64,000 nt of DNA from Kribbella flavida DSM 17836 (GTDB lineage Bacteria > Actinomycetota > Actinomycetes > Propionibacteriales > Kribbellaceae). A model generated the notes under the pieces. It had not been told where the DNA came from. It worked only from the letters and a program-made list of their open reading frames with translations, and did not search any database. The translations under genes were made by a program, and so were the position numbers. Position 1 is the first letter of the stretch. Each line of letters starts with the position of its first letter. The stretch covers positions 992,001 to 1,056,000 of the forward strand of contig NC_013729.1 of NCBI RefSeq assembly GCF_000024345.1, in the 5' to 3' direction. Below are positions 53,232 to 61,543 of the stretch, in pieces.

Positions 53232-54458
53232 ATGAGACCCCGCATCGGATACAAGAAGCTCGCTGCCGTCGGAGTTGCGGCGGTTGTCGGCGTAGCTTCG
53301 ACGATCGCGCTGACCTCGGGCTCGGCGTCCGCTTCGCCGGTCTACGGCTACAGCGGTTACGCGTTCGGCACCGACGTCAAGACCGGACTCGTGAACAGCG
53401 GTCCGCAGGTCATCAGCCAGATCGCGTGCACCACCAACGCGCGGAGCAAGTCGCAGAACGACCTGGCCACGGCGAACATCAACGACCAGGCGATCGCCCG
53501 CACCGTCAAGACCAGCACCAACGCTTTCGCCGACCACCGCGGCAACGGCGTGACCAGCACCGCCACCGCCGTCGACATCAAGCTCGGTTCGCTGCTCGCG
53601 CTGACCGGCGCCAAGACCACGACCACCGCGTGGGTCAAGAACGGCGTCCTGCAGTACACCGGCAGCACCACCTTCGCCGGCGTGAAGATCGGCAACACCT
53701 CGGTTCCGTCGCTGCTCAAGGCCAAGCCGAACACCAAGGTCGCCGTTCCGGGCCTCGGCTACATCGTGCTGAACCGGGTCGGCGGCGTGAAGACCGGCAC
53801 CGGCATCTACTCGTACGCGCAGGCCGTCGTGCTGCACGCCACGGTGAAGAACCGTTACATCCCCGAAGGCGTCGACATCGCGGTGCTGAAGACCCGCGCC
53901 GAGGTCACCAAGCCGGCCACCGCGATGGTGATCGGTGACGCGTACGGCACCAAGGCCAACGTCGACAAGCTCGTCACCTCGGGCCCGACTTCCTACCAGG
54001 CCACCTGCCAGGGCACGGAAGGCAAGACGCACCGCGTCGCGGTGGGCGAGCTCAACATCCCGAAGGTTGCCTACGTGGGTGCGGTCTACACCACGAAGAA
54101 GGGCGACATGGGCGCGAACAAGTCCTACGTCGACTTCAGCTCGCACGTCGCCGGCATCAAGGTCGGCAAGCTGTCCATCGGCGCGATCGAGTCCGCCGCG
54201 TCGGCGTGGAAGACCAAGGACGGCAAGGTCGGTCTGACGTCCTCGTCCAGCGTCGCCTCGATCAAGGTCGGCAACAAGACCTACCCGGTGAAGACCGGCG
54301 AGAACGCGGAGCTGGAGATCCCCGGCGTCGCCAAGCTGACCTTCAACCAGGTCGTGCGTCAGCAGCGCTACATCTCCGTGAACGCGCTGGTGATCGACGT
54401 CTACAGCCTGAACACCAAGGTTGTCGTGGGCCACTCGGCCGCCGGTGTGATCGGCTGA
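53232..54458 (+). CDS. Secreted beta-rich protein, unknown function
   Basis: This 408-residue exported protein has a signal peptide (basic start, AVGVAAVVGVASTIALTSGSASA, cleavage near residue 37) and a mature part rich in Val, Thr, Lys and Ser with repeating segments (VGKLSIGAIESAASAWKTKDGK; VASIKVGNKTYPV; AGVKIGNTSVPSLL). TATAVDIKLGSLLALTGAKTTTTAW and IESAASAWK look like two copies of one module. It resembles choice-of-anchor P-type proteins of actinobacteria but has no clear anchor. The ATG at 53232 has GGAGGAGGGG just upstream. Confidence 0.8.
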   Translation: MRPRIGYKKLAAVGVAAVVGVASTIALTSGSASASPVYGYSGYAFGTDVKTGLVNSGPQVISQIACTTNARSKSQNDLATANINDQAIARTVKTSTNAFADHRGNGVTSTATAVDIKLGSLLALTGAKTTTTAWVKNGVLQYTGSTTFAGVKIGNTSVPSLLKAKPNTKVAVPGLGYIVLNRVGGVKTGTGIYSYAQAVVLHATVKNRYIPEGVDIAVLKTRAEVTKPATAMVIGDAYGTKANVDKLVTSGPTSYQATCQGTEGKTHRVAVGELNIPKVAYVGAVYTTKKGDMGANKSYVDFSSHVAGIKVGKLSIGAIESAASAWKTKDGKVGLTSSSSVASIKVGNKTYPVKTGENAELEIPGVAKLTFNQVVRQQRYISVNALVIDVYSLNTKVVVGHSAAGVIG

Positions 54459-54475
54459 TCCAGCCACACACCCTC

Positions 54476-54559
54476 CCTGTCTGAGTCGCACCTCACCGAC
54501 CCAGACAGGCACTCGATCGGCCCTCGCCCCGGATCCACGGATCCGGCGCGGGGGCCGAT
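54476..54559. terminator. Two successive terminator hairpins after the secreted protein gene
   Basis: CCTGTCTG (54476-54483) pairs with CAGACAGG (54502-54509); then ATCGGCCC and CCGGATCC pair with GGATCCGG and GGGGCCGAT across 54516-54559. The second is followed by TCTTT. It also lies downstream of the convergent dtd gene. Confidence 0.85.
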
Positions 54560-54622
54560 TCTTTGGTTCCGCCCGTTTGCTGCCTTCGGCGCTCAGGCCG
54601 GTCGTGCCCTTCGGTGCGGAGG

Positions 54623-55048
54623 TCAGGCGTCGAGTACGAGCGTGACCGGGCCGTCGTTGACCAGGCTCACCTGCATGTTGGCGCCGAAGCGGCCGCGCTC
54701 GACCTTGGCGCCGAGGGATTCCAGCGCCGCGCAGAACGCGTCGTACAGGGGTTCGGAGACCGGGCCGGGGGCGGCTGCGCTCCAGGACGGGCGCCGGCCC
54801 TTGCGGGTGTCGGCGTACAGGGTGAACTGGCTGATCGCCAGGATCGGGGCCTGCTCGTCGGCGCAGGACCGCTCGTCGCGCAGGATCCGCAACGTCCAGA
54901 TCTTCGCGGCCAGGGTCTTCGCCTTCTCCTCGGTGTCGTCGTGGGTGACGCCGAGCAGGACCACCAGGCCCGGCTGATCGATCGCCCCGACCACCTCGCC
55001 GGCGACCTCGACCGAAGCTCGACTCACCCGCTGTACTACTGCTCTCAT
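54623..55048 (-). CDS. dtd: D-aminoacyl-tRNA deacylase
   Basis: This 141-residue enzyme removes D-amino acids from mischarged t[18 protein letters not shown], the [17 protein letters not shown] motif and [10 protein letters not shown] (cis-Pro specificity loop) are the DTD marks. It is a housekeeping gene with no operon partner, divergent from the gene at 55154. Confidence 0.96.
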   Translation of the reverse strand: MRAVVQRVSRASVEVAGEVVGAIDQPGLVVLLGVTHDDTEEKAKTLAAKIWTLRILRDERSCADEQAPILAISQFTLYADTRKGRRPSWSAAAPGPVSEPLYDAFCAALESLGAKVERGRFGANMQVSLVNDGPVTLVLDA

Positions 55049-55153
55049 GGCAACAGTCTGACAAGGTGAGCCATCAGCCGGAAATCATCCGGTCTCTGCG
55101 TCGTTTGGCCGGTGAATCTCCCGTTCGAGGGGGACATCTGGCACGATTCGTCC

Positions 55154-55984
55154 ATGACGTCGACGTTGATCACCGTTGCCCCGACCGGCGCCGAGACCGC
55201 GAAGGCGGACTGCCCGGCGCTGCCCACCACGCTCGAGGAGCTGGTGGAGACCGCCAAGCGCTGTGAGGCCGCCGGCGCCGCGATGATCCACATTCACATC
55301 CGCGACGCCGATCACCGTCCGACCCTCGACCTCGGCCGGCTCACCGAGACCGTCGCCGCGATCCGGGAGAACACCGCACTGATCGTCCAGCTGTCCACCG
55401 GCGGCGCCGTCACCGACCCGTTCGAGCACCGGCTCCGGGTGCTGGAGGCCGCGCCCGACTCGTGCTCGCTGACGATGGGCACGGTCAACTTCGGCGACGA
55501 CGTGTTCATGAACCCGTGGCCGTTCGTCACCGAGCTGTACCAGCGCACCCAGGAGCGCCACGTCGTGCCGGAGTTCGAGCTGTTCGACCTCGGTCATGTC
55601 GCCGCTCTGCACCGGCTGCTCGACAAGTTCGGCCTGCCGTACGGCGGCAAGGTGCACTGCGACCTGGTGATGGGCGTGCCCGGCGGCATGCCCGGTACGC
55701 CGGACGCGCTGGTGGCGGCGGTGAGCAGCCTTCCTGCGGCGGTGACGTCCTGGTCGGCCACGGGTGTCGGGCGGACGACCCTTCCGGTGGCGCTGACCGC
55801 GCTGGCCAAGGGTGGTCATCTCCGCGTCGGCATGGAGGACACGCTGACCCTGGCGAAGGGGCAGCCGGTCACCCACAACGCCGAACTGGTCGAACGGGCC
55901 GCCTCCCTCGCCACGCTGGCCCAGCGTCCGCCGATGTCACCCGACGAGGCCCGCGACCTGCTGAACGTCGATCGCCGCGTCTGA
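55154..55984 (+). CDS. BKACE-family protein (3-keto-5-aminohexanoate cleavage enzyme-like)
   Basis: This 276-residue Zn-dependent enzyme belongs to the beta-keto acid cleavage family, which condenses a beta-keto acid with acetyl-CoA and splits it. VAPTGAETAKAD is the N-terminal motif, IHIHIRD carries two Zn-ligand His, and LVMGVPGGMPG and GVGRTTLPV are the conserved loops. The specific keto acid cannot be read. The ATG at 55154 is chosen as the family starts directly with the ITVAPTG strand. Confidence 0.9.
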   Translation: MTSTLITVAPTGAETAKADCPALPTTLEELVETAKRCEAAGAAMIHIHIRDADHRPTLDLGRLTETVAAIRENTALIVQLSTGGAVTDPFEHRLRVLEAAPDSCSLTMGTVNFGDDVFMNPWPFVTELYQRTQERHVVPEFELFDLGHVAALHRLLDKFGLPYGGKVHCDLVMGVPGGMPGTPDALVAAVSSLPAAVTSWSATGVGRTTLPVALTALAKGGHLRVGMEDTLTLAKGQPVTHNAELVERAASLATLAQRPPMSPDEARDLLNVDRRV

Positions 55985-56191
55985 ACCACCGCCGCGCGCG
56001 TCCGCCGACCGCGAGGATCGTGGCCCCGAGCAACAACCAGTCGCGGAGGTGGTCGCGCGGCAGGACGGTCGGTTGGCGCCCTTGCCGTACCGGAGCAGGA
56101 GCGGCATCGCGATGTGCGTGGTGGGGCCGGCGTACCAGGACGGGGTCCGCCTGCCGGTTCTCACCGCCTCGCGGCCGTCGTCCTGCAGCAT
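55869..56191 (-). pseudogene. Frameshifted remnant of a small gene
   Basis: On the minus strand, a frame starting with ATG at 56191 has near-perfect G/C third positions up to about 56075 (ending LLLRYGKGANRP). From there good codon bias continues in another frame (TVLPRDHLRDWLLLGATILAVGG), which includes a membrane-helix-like segment. The switch equals loss of one base or gain of two. The second frame stays open to 55869, overlapping the BKACE gene by about 115 nt. It is either a real pseudogene, a programmed shift or an assembly error. The family is not recognised. Confidence 0.5.
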
Positions 56192-56644
56192 GCGACCGGC
56201 CGATCGCCGCGGTCGGCTCCGCGTCGGCTCTCAGTCGTCGACCGGCCCGGGCGATACGCCGCGTACCTCGGCCGTTCGCCGTACCCCGCCCGTCATCCGC
56301 GAGCGCACGGGCTGCATGTTCGGCCAAAAGTCCGCCCATCGGTTCCGAGCCCCCTGCATGCGGACCGATGCCGTTGCCATCGGCCGGCTACTTGTCTCCC
56401 TCTTCTTCGTGCTCTGGTCGATACGTCGGGTTTCGGGTGGGTCGGGCCCGACCGTGGATCGTTGTCGGATTGCAGGTTTTGGCGGGTCGTCGGGGGTGGT
56501 AGGGGCGTGGGAAGGTGATGGGTCCGTTCGCGGTGCGGAACTGTCCGGCCGGGAGGGGATCTGGACAGCCTGTGGATACGTCTCAGCGGGATGGCACGGG
56601 TTCGTCCTAGGCTGAACCGGTCGGGTGAGAGAGGAGAGGGTCTG
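56192..56644. other. Intergenic region without a supported gene
   Basis: No frame here shows steady codon bias; the ORFs on both strands are Arg/Ser/Gly-rich shadows. The right end holds GAGAGGAGAGGG, the ribosome-binding site of the gene at 56645. No clear promoter or repeat was found. Confidence 0.4.
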
Positions 56645-57208
56645 GTGAGGACGCAGCAGCGGTCGCCGGAAGACGACGAACGCGCTATGGCCGACCTCGC
56701 GGAAGTCCGCGACTGGAGCCTGCTCTGGGGGCCGCCGGAGACGGGGCTGGCGGCGATTCGCGCGCTGGTGGCCCGGGTGGTTGCCGCGACCGGCTGGCAG
56801 CCGTGGGCTCCTGGCGACATCGACCCGGCCAGCTACGCCTGGGGCCTGGTCACGCCGCGCGAGACCGTCATGCTCGCGCTTCCCGACGCCGTACTGCCGG
56901 AGAGCCCGCGCGGGTTCTGGTCGGCGTACGACATCGCCCCGGACGAGGTCGCGGACGCAGCCGAGTTGCTGGACGACCACTGGCCCGAGCAGCTGCAACT
57001 GGCTCGGCAGCACTGGGGTGACCCGGTGTTCGTCGGTCCGGGCGACGACCCGCGCATCCCCGACGAGTGGCGGGACCGCAGGCGGCACCTGGCGGTGTGG
57101 TTGCGGCCCGGCGCGGAGCTCCATCTGTACGCCACCCGGCTCATTCCGGGTGAGGCGAATCCGACCGCCGGTTTCGCGTACTCCGTCTATGCGAGCGAGG
57201 TGGCGTGA
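56645..57208 (+). CDS. Hypothetical protein preceding the repeat protein (187 residues)
   Basis: I do not recognise this protein. It is acidic, has no signal peptide or membrane helix, and is rich in Trp and Pro (DWSLLWGPPETGL; TGWQPWAPGDIDPASYAWGLV; RGFWSAYDIAPDEVADAAELLDDHW). The GTG at 56645 has GGAGAGG 6 nt upstream; an ATG 42 nt downstream is a weaker choice. Its stop overlaps the start of the 737-residue repeat protein (GTGATG), so the pair is translated together and probably works together. Confidence 0.75.
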   Translation: MRTQQRSPEDDERAMADLAEVRDWSLLWGPPETGLAAIRALVARVVAATGWQPWAPGDIDPASYAWGLVTPRETVMLALPDAVLPESPRGFWSAYDIAPDEVADAAELLDDHWPEQLQLARQHWGDPVFVGPGDDPRIPDEWRDRRRHLAVWLRPGAELHLYATRLIPGEANPTAGFAYSVYASEVA

Positions 57209-59421
57209 TGGCGTCGATCGAGGAAGAGCTGCTGGAGGACCTCTACCGGGCGTTCAAGCGGACCGCTCGGCTGGTGTCGCGCACGTTCGGCAAGTTGCGC
57301 GGGCGGATGCGCCGCCGGCACCGGGCGTCCCGCACGCTCGGTGCGCAGGGATCGACGTCGGTTCCGACGCCGGCGAACGACGACATTCCGCCGCAGCGGG
57401 ACGGCGACCTGGAGCGGCAGGAGCGTCAGCTCAACGCGCAGGAGCGGCGGGCGATGACGGAGGCCGTGCTCGAGCTGTTCCGGAACAACCCGGAAGCGCG
57501 GTCGCAGCTCCAGAACCTCACCGACCACCAGAAGAACACGCTGCTGCTCGGCCTGGTCGAGCGTGCAATGCGGGACCGGGACGAGTTCCTGCGCGACGAC
57601 CCGGACCCGGAGGTGCAGCTCGGCCGCCCGGAGCTGGAGCCGGCCCAGCGCGATCCGCTCGACTTGGACGGCAACCGGATCCTCGACGCGCGCGACCGCG
57701 ACCTGCGCGAGGACGAGGTGGACCGGAGGGTCGACGTGGACGGCGACGGGATTCCGAACGCCCGGGACGAGGACTTGACCGACCAGCGACGCGAGGAGAG
57801 CAACGAGCGCGAGGAGCAGGCGTCCGAGGACCGGCAGGACGAAGTTCGGGACGAGCAGAGCCGCGAGGAGCAGGACCGCGACCGTCGGGAGCGTGAGGGT
57901 CAGGACGGGCCCGATGGGCCGGACGTGCTGCCGGCAGCCGCGGCCGGAGCCGCCGCTGGGCTGGCGGTGGACGAGCTGGATCGGGACGACGCTGCCGACG
58001 CCGGTACGCCGGATCGCGACGCCCTGGAGGGTGACCGCGCGCAGGGCGGGCCGGAGGTGGACCGCCAGGAGCTCGATGCCGGTCAAGGTGGAGCCGAGCG
58101 CGACGGGCAGGACGCCGACCGAGGTCCGGGGGAGCCGGAGCGCGACAGCCAGGAGCTGGACCGAGATCAAGGCGATCCCGAACGGGAGGCGCAGCAAGCA
58201 GAAGCCGAGCGCGCCGAGCCGGCGCTGGACGGACCGCAGGCGGAGCTGGACCGGGAGGAGGCCGACCGGGACGCCTCTGAGGTCAGTCAGCCGCAGGCAG
58301 AGACTGACCAGCAGGTCGATCGCGACCAGGAGCAGGTTGACCGGGAGACCGCGCAGTCCGAGCGCGACGAGGCTGAGCAGGACCGCGATGCGCCCGAGAT
58401 GGACCAGCAGGCCCAGCGCGACACGCAAGAAGCCGATCGGGACCAGCCGGAGCCGGAGCGGGATGCCCAAGAGGCCGACCGCGACCAGCCCGACCGGGAC
58501 GCGCAGGAGACGGACCGGCAGGAGCAGGACCAGCAGGTTGACCGGGATGCGCAGCAGCCGGAGCGCGATCAAGCGCAGATGGATCGCGAGGCCCAGCAGG
58601 CGGAGCGTGCCGAGGCTGAGCAGGACCGCGATGCGCCCGAGGTGGACGAGCAAGCTCAGCGCGATGCGCAAGAGGCTGATCGGGACCAGCCGGAGCCGGA
58701 GCGGGATCAGCAGGCTGAGCGGGATGCGCAGCAGGCGGAGCGCGATGCGCAGGAGGTTGATCGGGGTCAGCCTGGGCCCGAGCGGGATCAGTTGGCTGAG
58801 CGGGAGGCGCAGCAGGCCGAGCGGGACGCCCAGCAGGCTGAGCGAGATGCGCGGGAGGGTGACCGGGATCAGGCGGAGCCGGGGCGGGATCAGCAGCCGG
58901 AGAGCGAGCGGGGACAGCAGGCTGAGGCGGAGCGGCCGGGACGGGAGTCGCAGGAGGCCGAGCAGCCCGCCGAAGTAGAGCGGCCGGCGTTGCCAACCGC
59001 GGGCGACGAGCGGGCAGTCAACGAGGCGCGGCAGGAGCAGCAGCAGCAACCTCAGCAGGAGCAGCAGCAACAGCCTCGCCAAGACCAGCAACAGCAACAG
59101 GCGCGGCAGGCGCGGCAGCCCACGGGTCCGCTGGAGACGCGCCTGGAGGCAGACCGTGCGGCACAGCGGGCGAAGGAGCTGAGCGGGCAGGCCAACGGTC
59201 AGCAGCTGAACGGTTCAGCCGGCGGCCGAGGGCTGTCCGAGGCTGACATGAGGAAGTTGCAGTCGATCAACCACGACGGTCGGGCGGGAGCTTCGCGCGC
59301 ACCGTCAGGCTCCGATCGCCAACTGGTGACCGCCGGCCAGGCCGGGCGCACCCCCGGCGCCCAGCACCAACGCGACACCGACCGCACCCGAGGCCAGGAC
59401 CCCATCGAACGCAAGCAGTGA
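57208..59421 (+). CDS. Large Asp/Arg/Glu/Gln-rich repeat protein
   Basis: This 737-residue protein has no signal peptide. Its parts are: a very basic N-terminus (residues 13-43), a short likely folded helical part (about 75-125), two calcium-loop-like motifs (LDLDGNRILDARD at 151-163 and VDVDGDGIPNARDED at 175-189), an Ala-rich hydrophobic patch near 250, and a repeat region (about 270-610) of seven-residue units such as AERDAQQ and ADRDQPE, then a poly-Gln segment and a Gly/Ser/Arg tail. The charge is balanced between Asp/Glu and Arg, so it is a polyampholyte, probably extended or coiled-coil. No family is recognised. Codon bias is normal for the genome, so it is a real, expressed-looking gene. 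Confidence 0.85.
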   Translation: MASIEEELLEDLYRAFKRTARLVSRTFGKLRGRMRRRHRASRTLGAQGSTSVPTPANDDIPPQRDGDLERQERQLNAQERRAMTEAVLELFRNNPEARSQLQNLTDHQKNTLLLGLVERAMRDRDEFLRDDPDPEVQLGRPELEPAQRDPLDLDGNRILDARDRDLREDEVDRRVDVDGDGIPNARDEDLTDQRREESNEREEQASEDRQDEVRDEQSREEQDRDRREREGQDGPDGPDVLPAAAAGAAAGLAVDELDRDDAADAGTPDRDALEGDRAQGGPEVDRQELDAGQGGAERDGQDADRGPGEPERDSQELDRDQGDPEREAQQAEAERAEPALDGPQAELDREEADRDASEVSQPQAETDQQVDRDQEQVDRETAQSERDEAEQDRDAPEMDQQAQRDTQEADRDQPEPERDAQEADRDQPDRDAQETDRQEQDQQVDRDAQQPERDQAQMDREAQQAERAEAEQDRDAPEVDEQAQRDAQEADRDQPEPERDQQAERDAQQAERDAQEVDRGQPGPERDQLAEREAQQAERDAQQAERDAREGDRDQAEPGRDQQPESERGQQAEAERPGRESQEAEQPAEVERPALPTAGDERAVNEARQEQQQQPQQEQQQQPRQDQQQQQARQARQPTGPLETRLEADRAAQRAKELSGQANGQQLNGSAGGRGLSEADMRKLQSINHDGRAGASRAPSGSDRQLVTAGQAGRTPGAQHQRDTDRTRGQDPIERKQ
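58369..58707 (+). repeat. Long internal duplication in the repeat protein gene
   Basis: A segment of about 96 nt at 58369-58464 recurs at 58612-58707, an offset of 243 nt (81 codons). Both encode EAEQDRDAPE, then (M/V)D(Q/E)QAQRD and QEADRDQPEPERD. The 21-nt heptad units around them show the same origin by in-frame duplication. Confidence 0.8.
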
Positions 59422-59510
59422 CCGCGACCGAGGGGGGAGGCACTCGCCGATGAGCAGCTGTCCGCCCCCTCACCCCCCGCGCCGGCGTGTCGCCGACCGC
59501 ACCGAGGTGA

Positions 59511-59552
59511 GCTGCGGCTGGCCGAGCTGAAGCTGGCTCGTCCAGCCGCAGC
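59511..59552 (+). terminator. Hairpin downstream of the repeat protein gene
   Basis: GCTGCGGCTGG (59511-59521) pairs with CCAGCCGCAGC (59542-59552), with an inner CGAGC/GCTCG stem. It lies 90 nt after the stop and before the convergent DsrE gene. Confidence 0.75.
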
Positions 59553-59620
59553 GCGACCTCGCACTGCGGTAGCCGGTGTCTACAGGCCGCCGAGGCTGGT
59601 GGCTCCAAAGGACCGACAGG

Positions 59621-59983
59621 TCAGTAGACGATGGCCTGCGCGTTCTCCGTGAGGATTTCCTCGGTGAAGGAGGGGGCGCCGGCGATTCTGGTGCCGGGGA
59701 GCAGGTCTGTTTCGGTGAGGTCGCGGCGTTTGGCGCACTGGGTGCAGACGGTGAGTCGGCCGCCGGCGAGAACGGCCGCGATCAGATCGGCGAGCGGGGC
59801 CGCGTGGGGCAGGGCGACGGCGTCGGCGCGGCCGGGCACGGCGAACCAGACGGCGTCTCCGGTGAGCCAGAGAGAGACGGTGGCGCCGGAGGCGACGGCG
59901 GTGGCGGCCACGGTGCAGGCCTGGTTCGCGCGTTCGGGTTCTTCGGCGCCTGCGGTCAACTTGATCACCAGCGTGCGGGACAT
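59621..59983 (-). CDS. DsrE-family protein
   Basis: This 120-residue protein matches DsrE/DsrF-like sulfur-relay proteins: TLVIKLTAGAEEPERANQACTVAATAVASGATVSLWLTGDAVWF and LTVCTQCAKRRDL, in which Cys in CTQC may be the reactive site. Such proteins pass sulfur in persulfide form or regulate sulfur metabolism. TACGGT lies 6 nt before the ATG, so a leaderless start is likely. It is divergent from the small ORF at 60034. Confidence 0.88.
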   Translation of the reverse strand: MSRTLVIKLTAGAEEPERANQACTVAATAVASGATVSLWLTGDAVWFAVPGRADAVALPHAAPLADLIAAVLAGGRLTVCTQCAKRRDLTETDLLPGTRIAGAPSFTEEILTENAQAIVY

Positions 59984-60033
59984 CACGCCACCGTAGCCCA
60001 GCAGCCCGCGCGCCATCGCCTAGACTGGCGAAC

Positions 60034-60141
60034 GTGCTGCACGTCATCTTCACGAGCCTGCTGGTTCTGGTCTGTGTGTTCATGGGCTGGTTCTCGGCGT
60101 TCGTCGTCTACCGGCTGTTCCGCGGCCGCGGCACGAACTGA
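60034..60141 (+). CDS. Small membrane peptide (35 residues)
   Basis: The ORF reads MLHVIFTSLLVLVCVFMG, then WFSAFVVYRLFRGRGTN: one membrane helix and a basic tail that would stay inside. TAGACT lies 7 nt before the GTG, a strong leaderless signal, and codon bias is good. The nitrobindin-like gene begins 16 nt after its stop, so the two probably share one mRNA. It is too short for usual gene finders. Function unknown. Confidence 0.7.
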   Translation: MLHVIFTSLLVLVCVFMGWFSAFVVYRLFRGRGTN

Positions 60142-60156
60142 CCCCGGAGCAGGTAC

Positions 60157-60651
60157 ATGCCGTTCGAGATCCCGCAGGACCTGCACCCCGACCTGATGCC
60201 GCTGGCCTGGCTGCTCGGGCGGTGGGAGGGCCGCGGGCACGGTGACTACCCGACCATCGAGAAGTTCGAGTTCGGGCAGCAGATCGACTTCAGCCACAAC
60301 GGCAAGCCGTACCTGCACTACGTCAGCCAGACCTACGTGGTCGCCGAGGACGGCACCAAGGAGCGTCCGCTCGCGGTGGAGACCGGGTTCTGGCGGCCCA
60401 AGCCGGACAACAAGCTCGAGGTCGTGATGGCGCACCCGACCGGGTTCGCGGAGATCTGGTACGGCGACATCGACGGCGCCAAGGTCGAGATGCAGACCGA
60501 CGTGATCGCGCGGACGGCGACGGCCAAGGAGGTCAGCGCGGGGCATCGGCTCTACGGGCTGGTCAAGGGCGAGCTGCTCTGGGCGTACGACATGGCCGCC
60601 GAGGGGCAGCCGCTGCAGCCGCACCTGTGGGCGACGCTCGTCCGCGCCTGA
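60157..60651 (+). CDS. Nitrobindin-like heme-binding beta-barrel protein
   Basis: This 164-residue protein belongs to the nitrobindin/FABP-like family that binds heme, reacts with NO and isomerises peroxynitrite. GRWEGRGHGDYPT (residues 21-33) is the family GxWxGxG motif, and His156 in QPHLWATLVRA at the C-terminus is the probable heme ligand. GGAGC precedes the ATG. It follows the small membrane peptide gene. Confidence 0.92.
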   Translation: MPFEIPQDLHPDLMPLAWLLGRWEGRGHGDYPTIEKFEFGQQIDFSHNGKPYLHYVSQTYVVAEDGTKERPLAVETGFWRPKPDNKLEVVMAHPTGFAEIWYGDIDGAKVEMQTDVIARTATAKEVSAGHRLYGLVKGELLWAYDMAAEGQPLQPHLWATLVRA

Positions 60652-60701
60652 ACTCCGGGCGACGGGCTGCCTGCTGTCTGATCCACCTGCCTGGCTGGGC
60701 A

Positions 60702-60717
60702 CGCGAGCAAGCTCGCG
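60702..60717. repeat. Single copy of the dispersed GCGAGCAAGCTCGC palindrome
   Basis: CGCGAGCAAGCTCGCG lies in the convergent gap 60652-60862. Its left flank (CACCTGCCTGGCTGGGCA) matches that of the copy at 2364 (CACGTGCCTGGCCGGGCC), so the shared unit is at least 33 nt with about 4 mismatches. It may act as terminator. The remainder of the gap has only a small direct repeat (CACCCCGCCGCT, twice). Confidence 0.65.
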
Positions 60718-60862
60718 GGATGCACCCCGCCGCTCCCAGCACCCCGCCGCTGCTCGCTGGCGGACTGCACTTTGAGCACCCACCAACCAAATGTGCGGGC
60801 GTTCCGTGGCTGAGCGGTGCTCGAAGTCGGCGTTGAGGGGCCGGCGGGGTTGCGGACGGTGG

Positions 60863-61543
60863 TCAGCTTTCGCTGACCCAGGAGTATTCGACTTTGGGGC
60901 GGCCGCTGCGGCCGTCGTAGCGTTGGGTGCGGAGGGCCTGGCCCTGGTCCGCGAGGTGTTCGAGGTAGCGGCGGGCGGTGATGCGGGACGTGCCGAGGGA
61001 CGTCGCGACCTCCTCCGCGGTCCAGCCCTCGCGGTTGCCGAGCAGTTGCACGACGCGGTCCAGGACCGAGCCCGCCAAGCCCTTCGGCACCGACGAAACG
61101 GTTGCTGGGTGCAACAAGCGGTCGACCTCGTCCTGGTCCGCGACCACCTGGCCGGACTCGGCGGCGCGGCGTTGGCGGGCGTACGCCGAGAGCCGGTCGC
61201 GCAGCGTCTCGAAGGCGAACGGCTTGAGCACGTACTGCACCACCCCGATCCGCGCCGCGGCCTGCACCGCCGACACCTCCCGGGCCGACGTCACCGCGAC
61301 CACGTCGGTCTGGTTGCCCGCGGCCCGCATACGCCGTACGACGTCCAGGCCGTGGCCGTCGGGCAGGTTCATGTCCAGCAGGACCAGGTCGATCTGCCCG
61401 TGGCTGAGCACCTGCAGGGCGCGAGCGGCCGTGCCGGCGATTCCCACACAGGTGAAGCCGGGCAGGCGATCGACGTACGTCCGGTGGGCCTCGGCGGCGA
61501 CCGGGTCGTCCTCGACCACCAGTACGCGCAGCAGCTCAGGCAC
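60863..61543 (-). CDS. CitB/DcuR-family response regulator
   Basis: This 226-residue regulator has a receiver domain (Asp57 in LLDMNLPDG, Lys107 in VLKPF) and a C-terminal HTH (TAEEVATSLGTSRITARRYLEHLADQG) as in DcuR/DpiA/CitB. It is the second gene of a two-gene operon with the kinase, with which it overlaps by eight bases. The transporter at 62964 is the likely target: DcuS/CitA-type systems control uptake of di- and tricarboxylates. Confidence 0.94.
   Translation of the reverse strand: MPELLRVLVVEDDPVAAEAHRTYVDRLPGFTCVGIAGTAARALQVLSHGQIDLVLLDMNLPDGHGLDVVRRMRAAGNQTDVVAVTSAREVSAVQAAARIGVVQYVLKPFAFETLRDRLSAYARQRRAAESGQVVADQDEVDRLLHPATVSSVPKGLAGSVLDRVVQLLGNREGWTAEEVATSLGTSRITARRYLEHLADQGQALRTQRYDGRSGRPKVEYSWVSES

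Noticed and set aside
57460..57790. The two LDLDG/VDVDGDG motifs as proof of a calcium-dependent RTX or dockerin protein
   Set aside because: Only two motifs are present, without glycine-rich nonapeptides or dockerin helices, so calcium binding stays a possibility and not a classification.
57187..59097. Minus-strand ORF rich in Leu opposite the repeat protein gene
   Set aside because: The Leu/Arg/Val-rich sequence is the complement of the Asp/Glu/Arg/Gln repeats. The plus strand has the start signal, coupling and G/C third positions.
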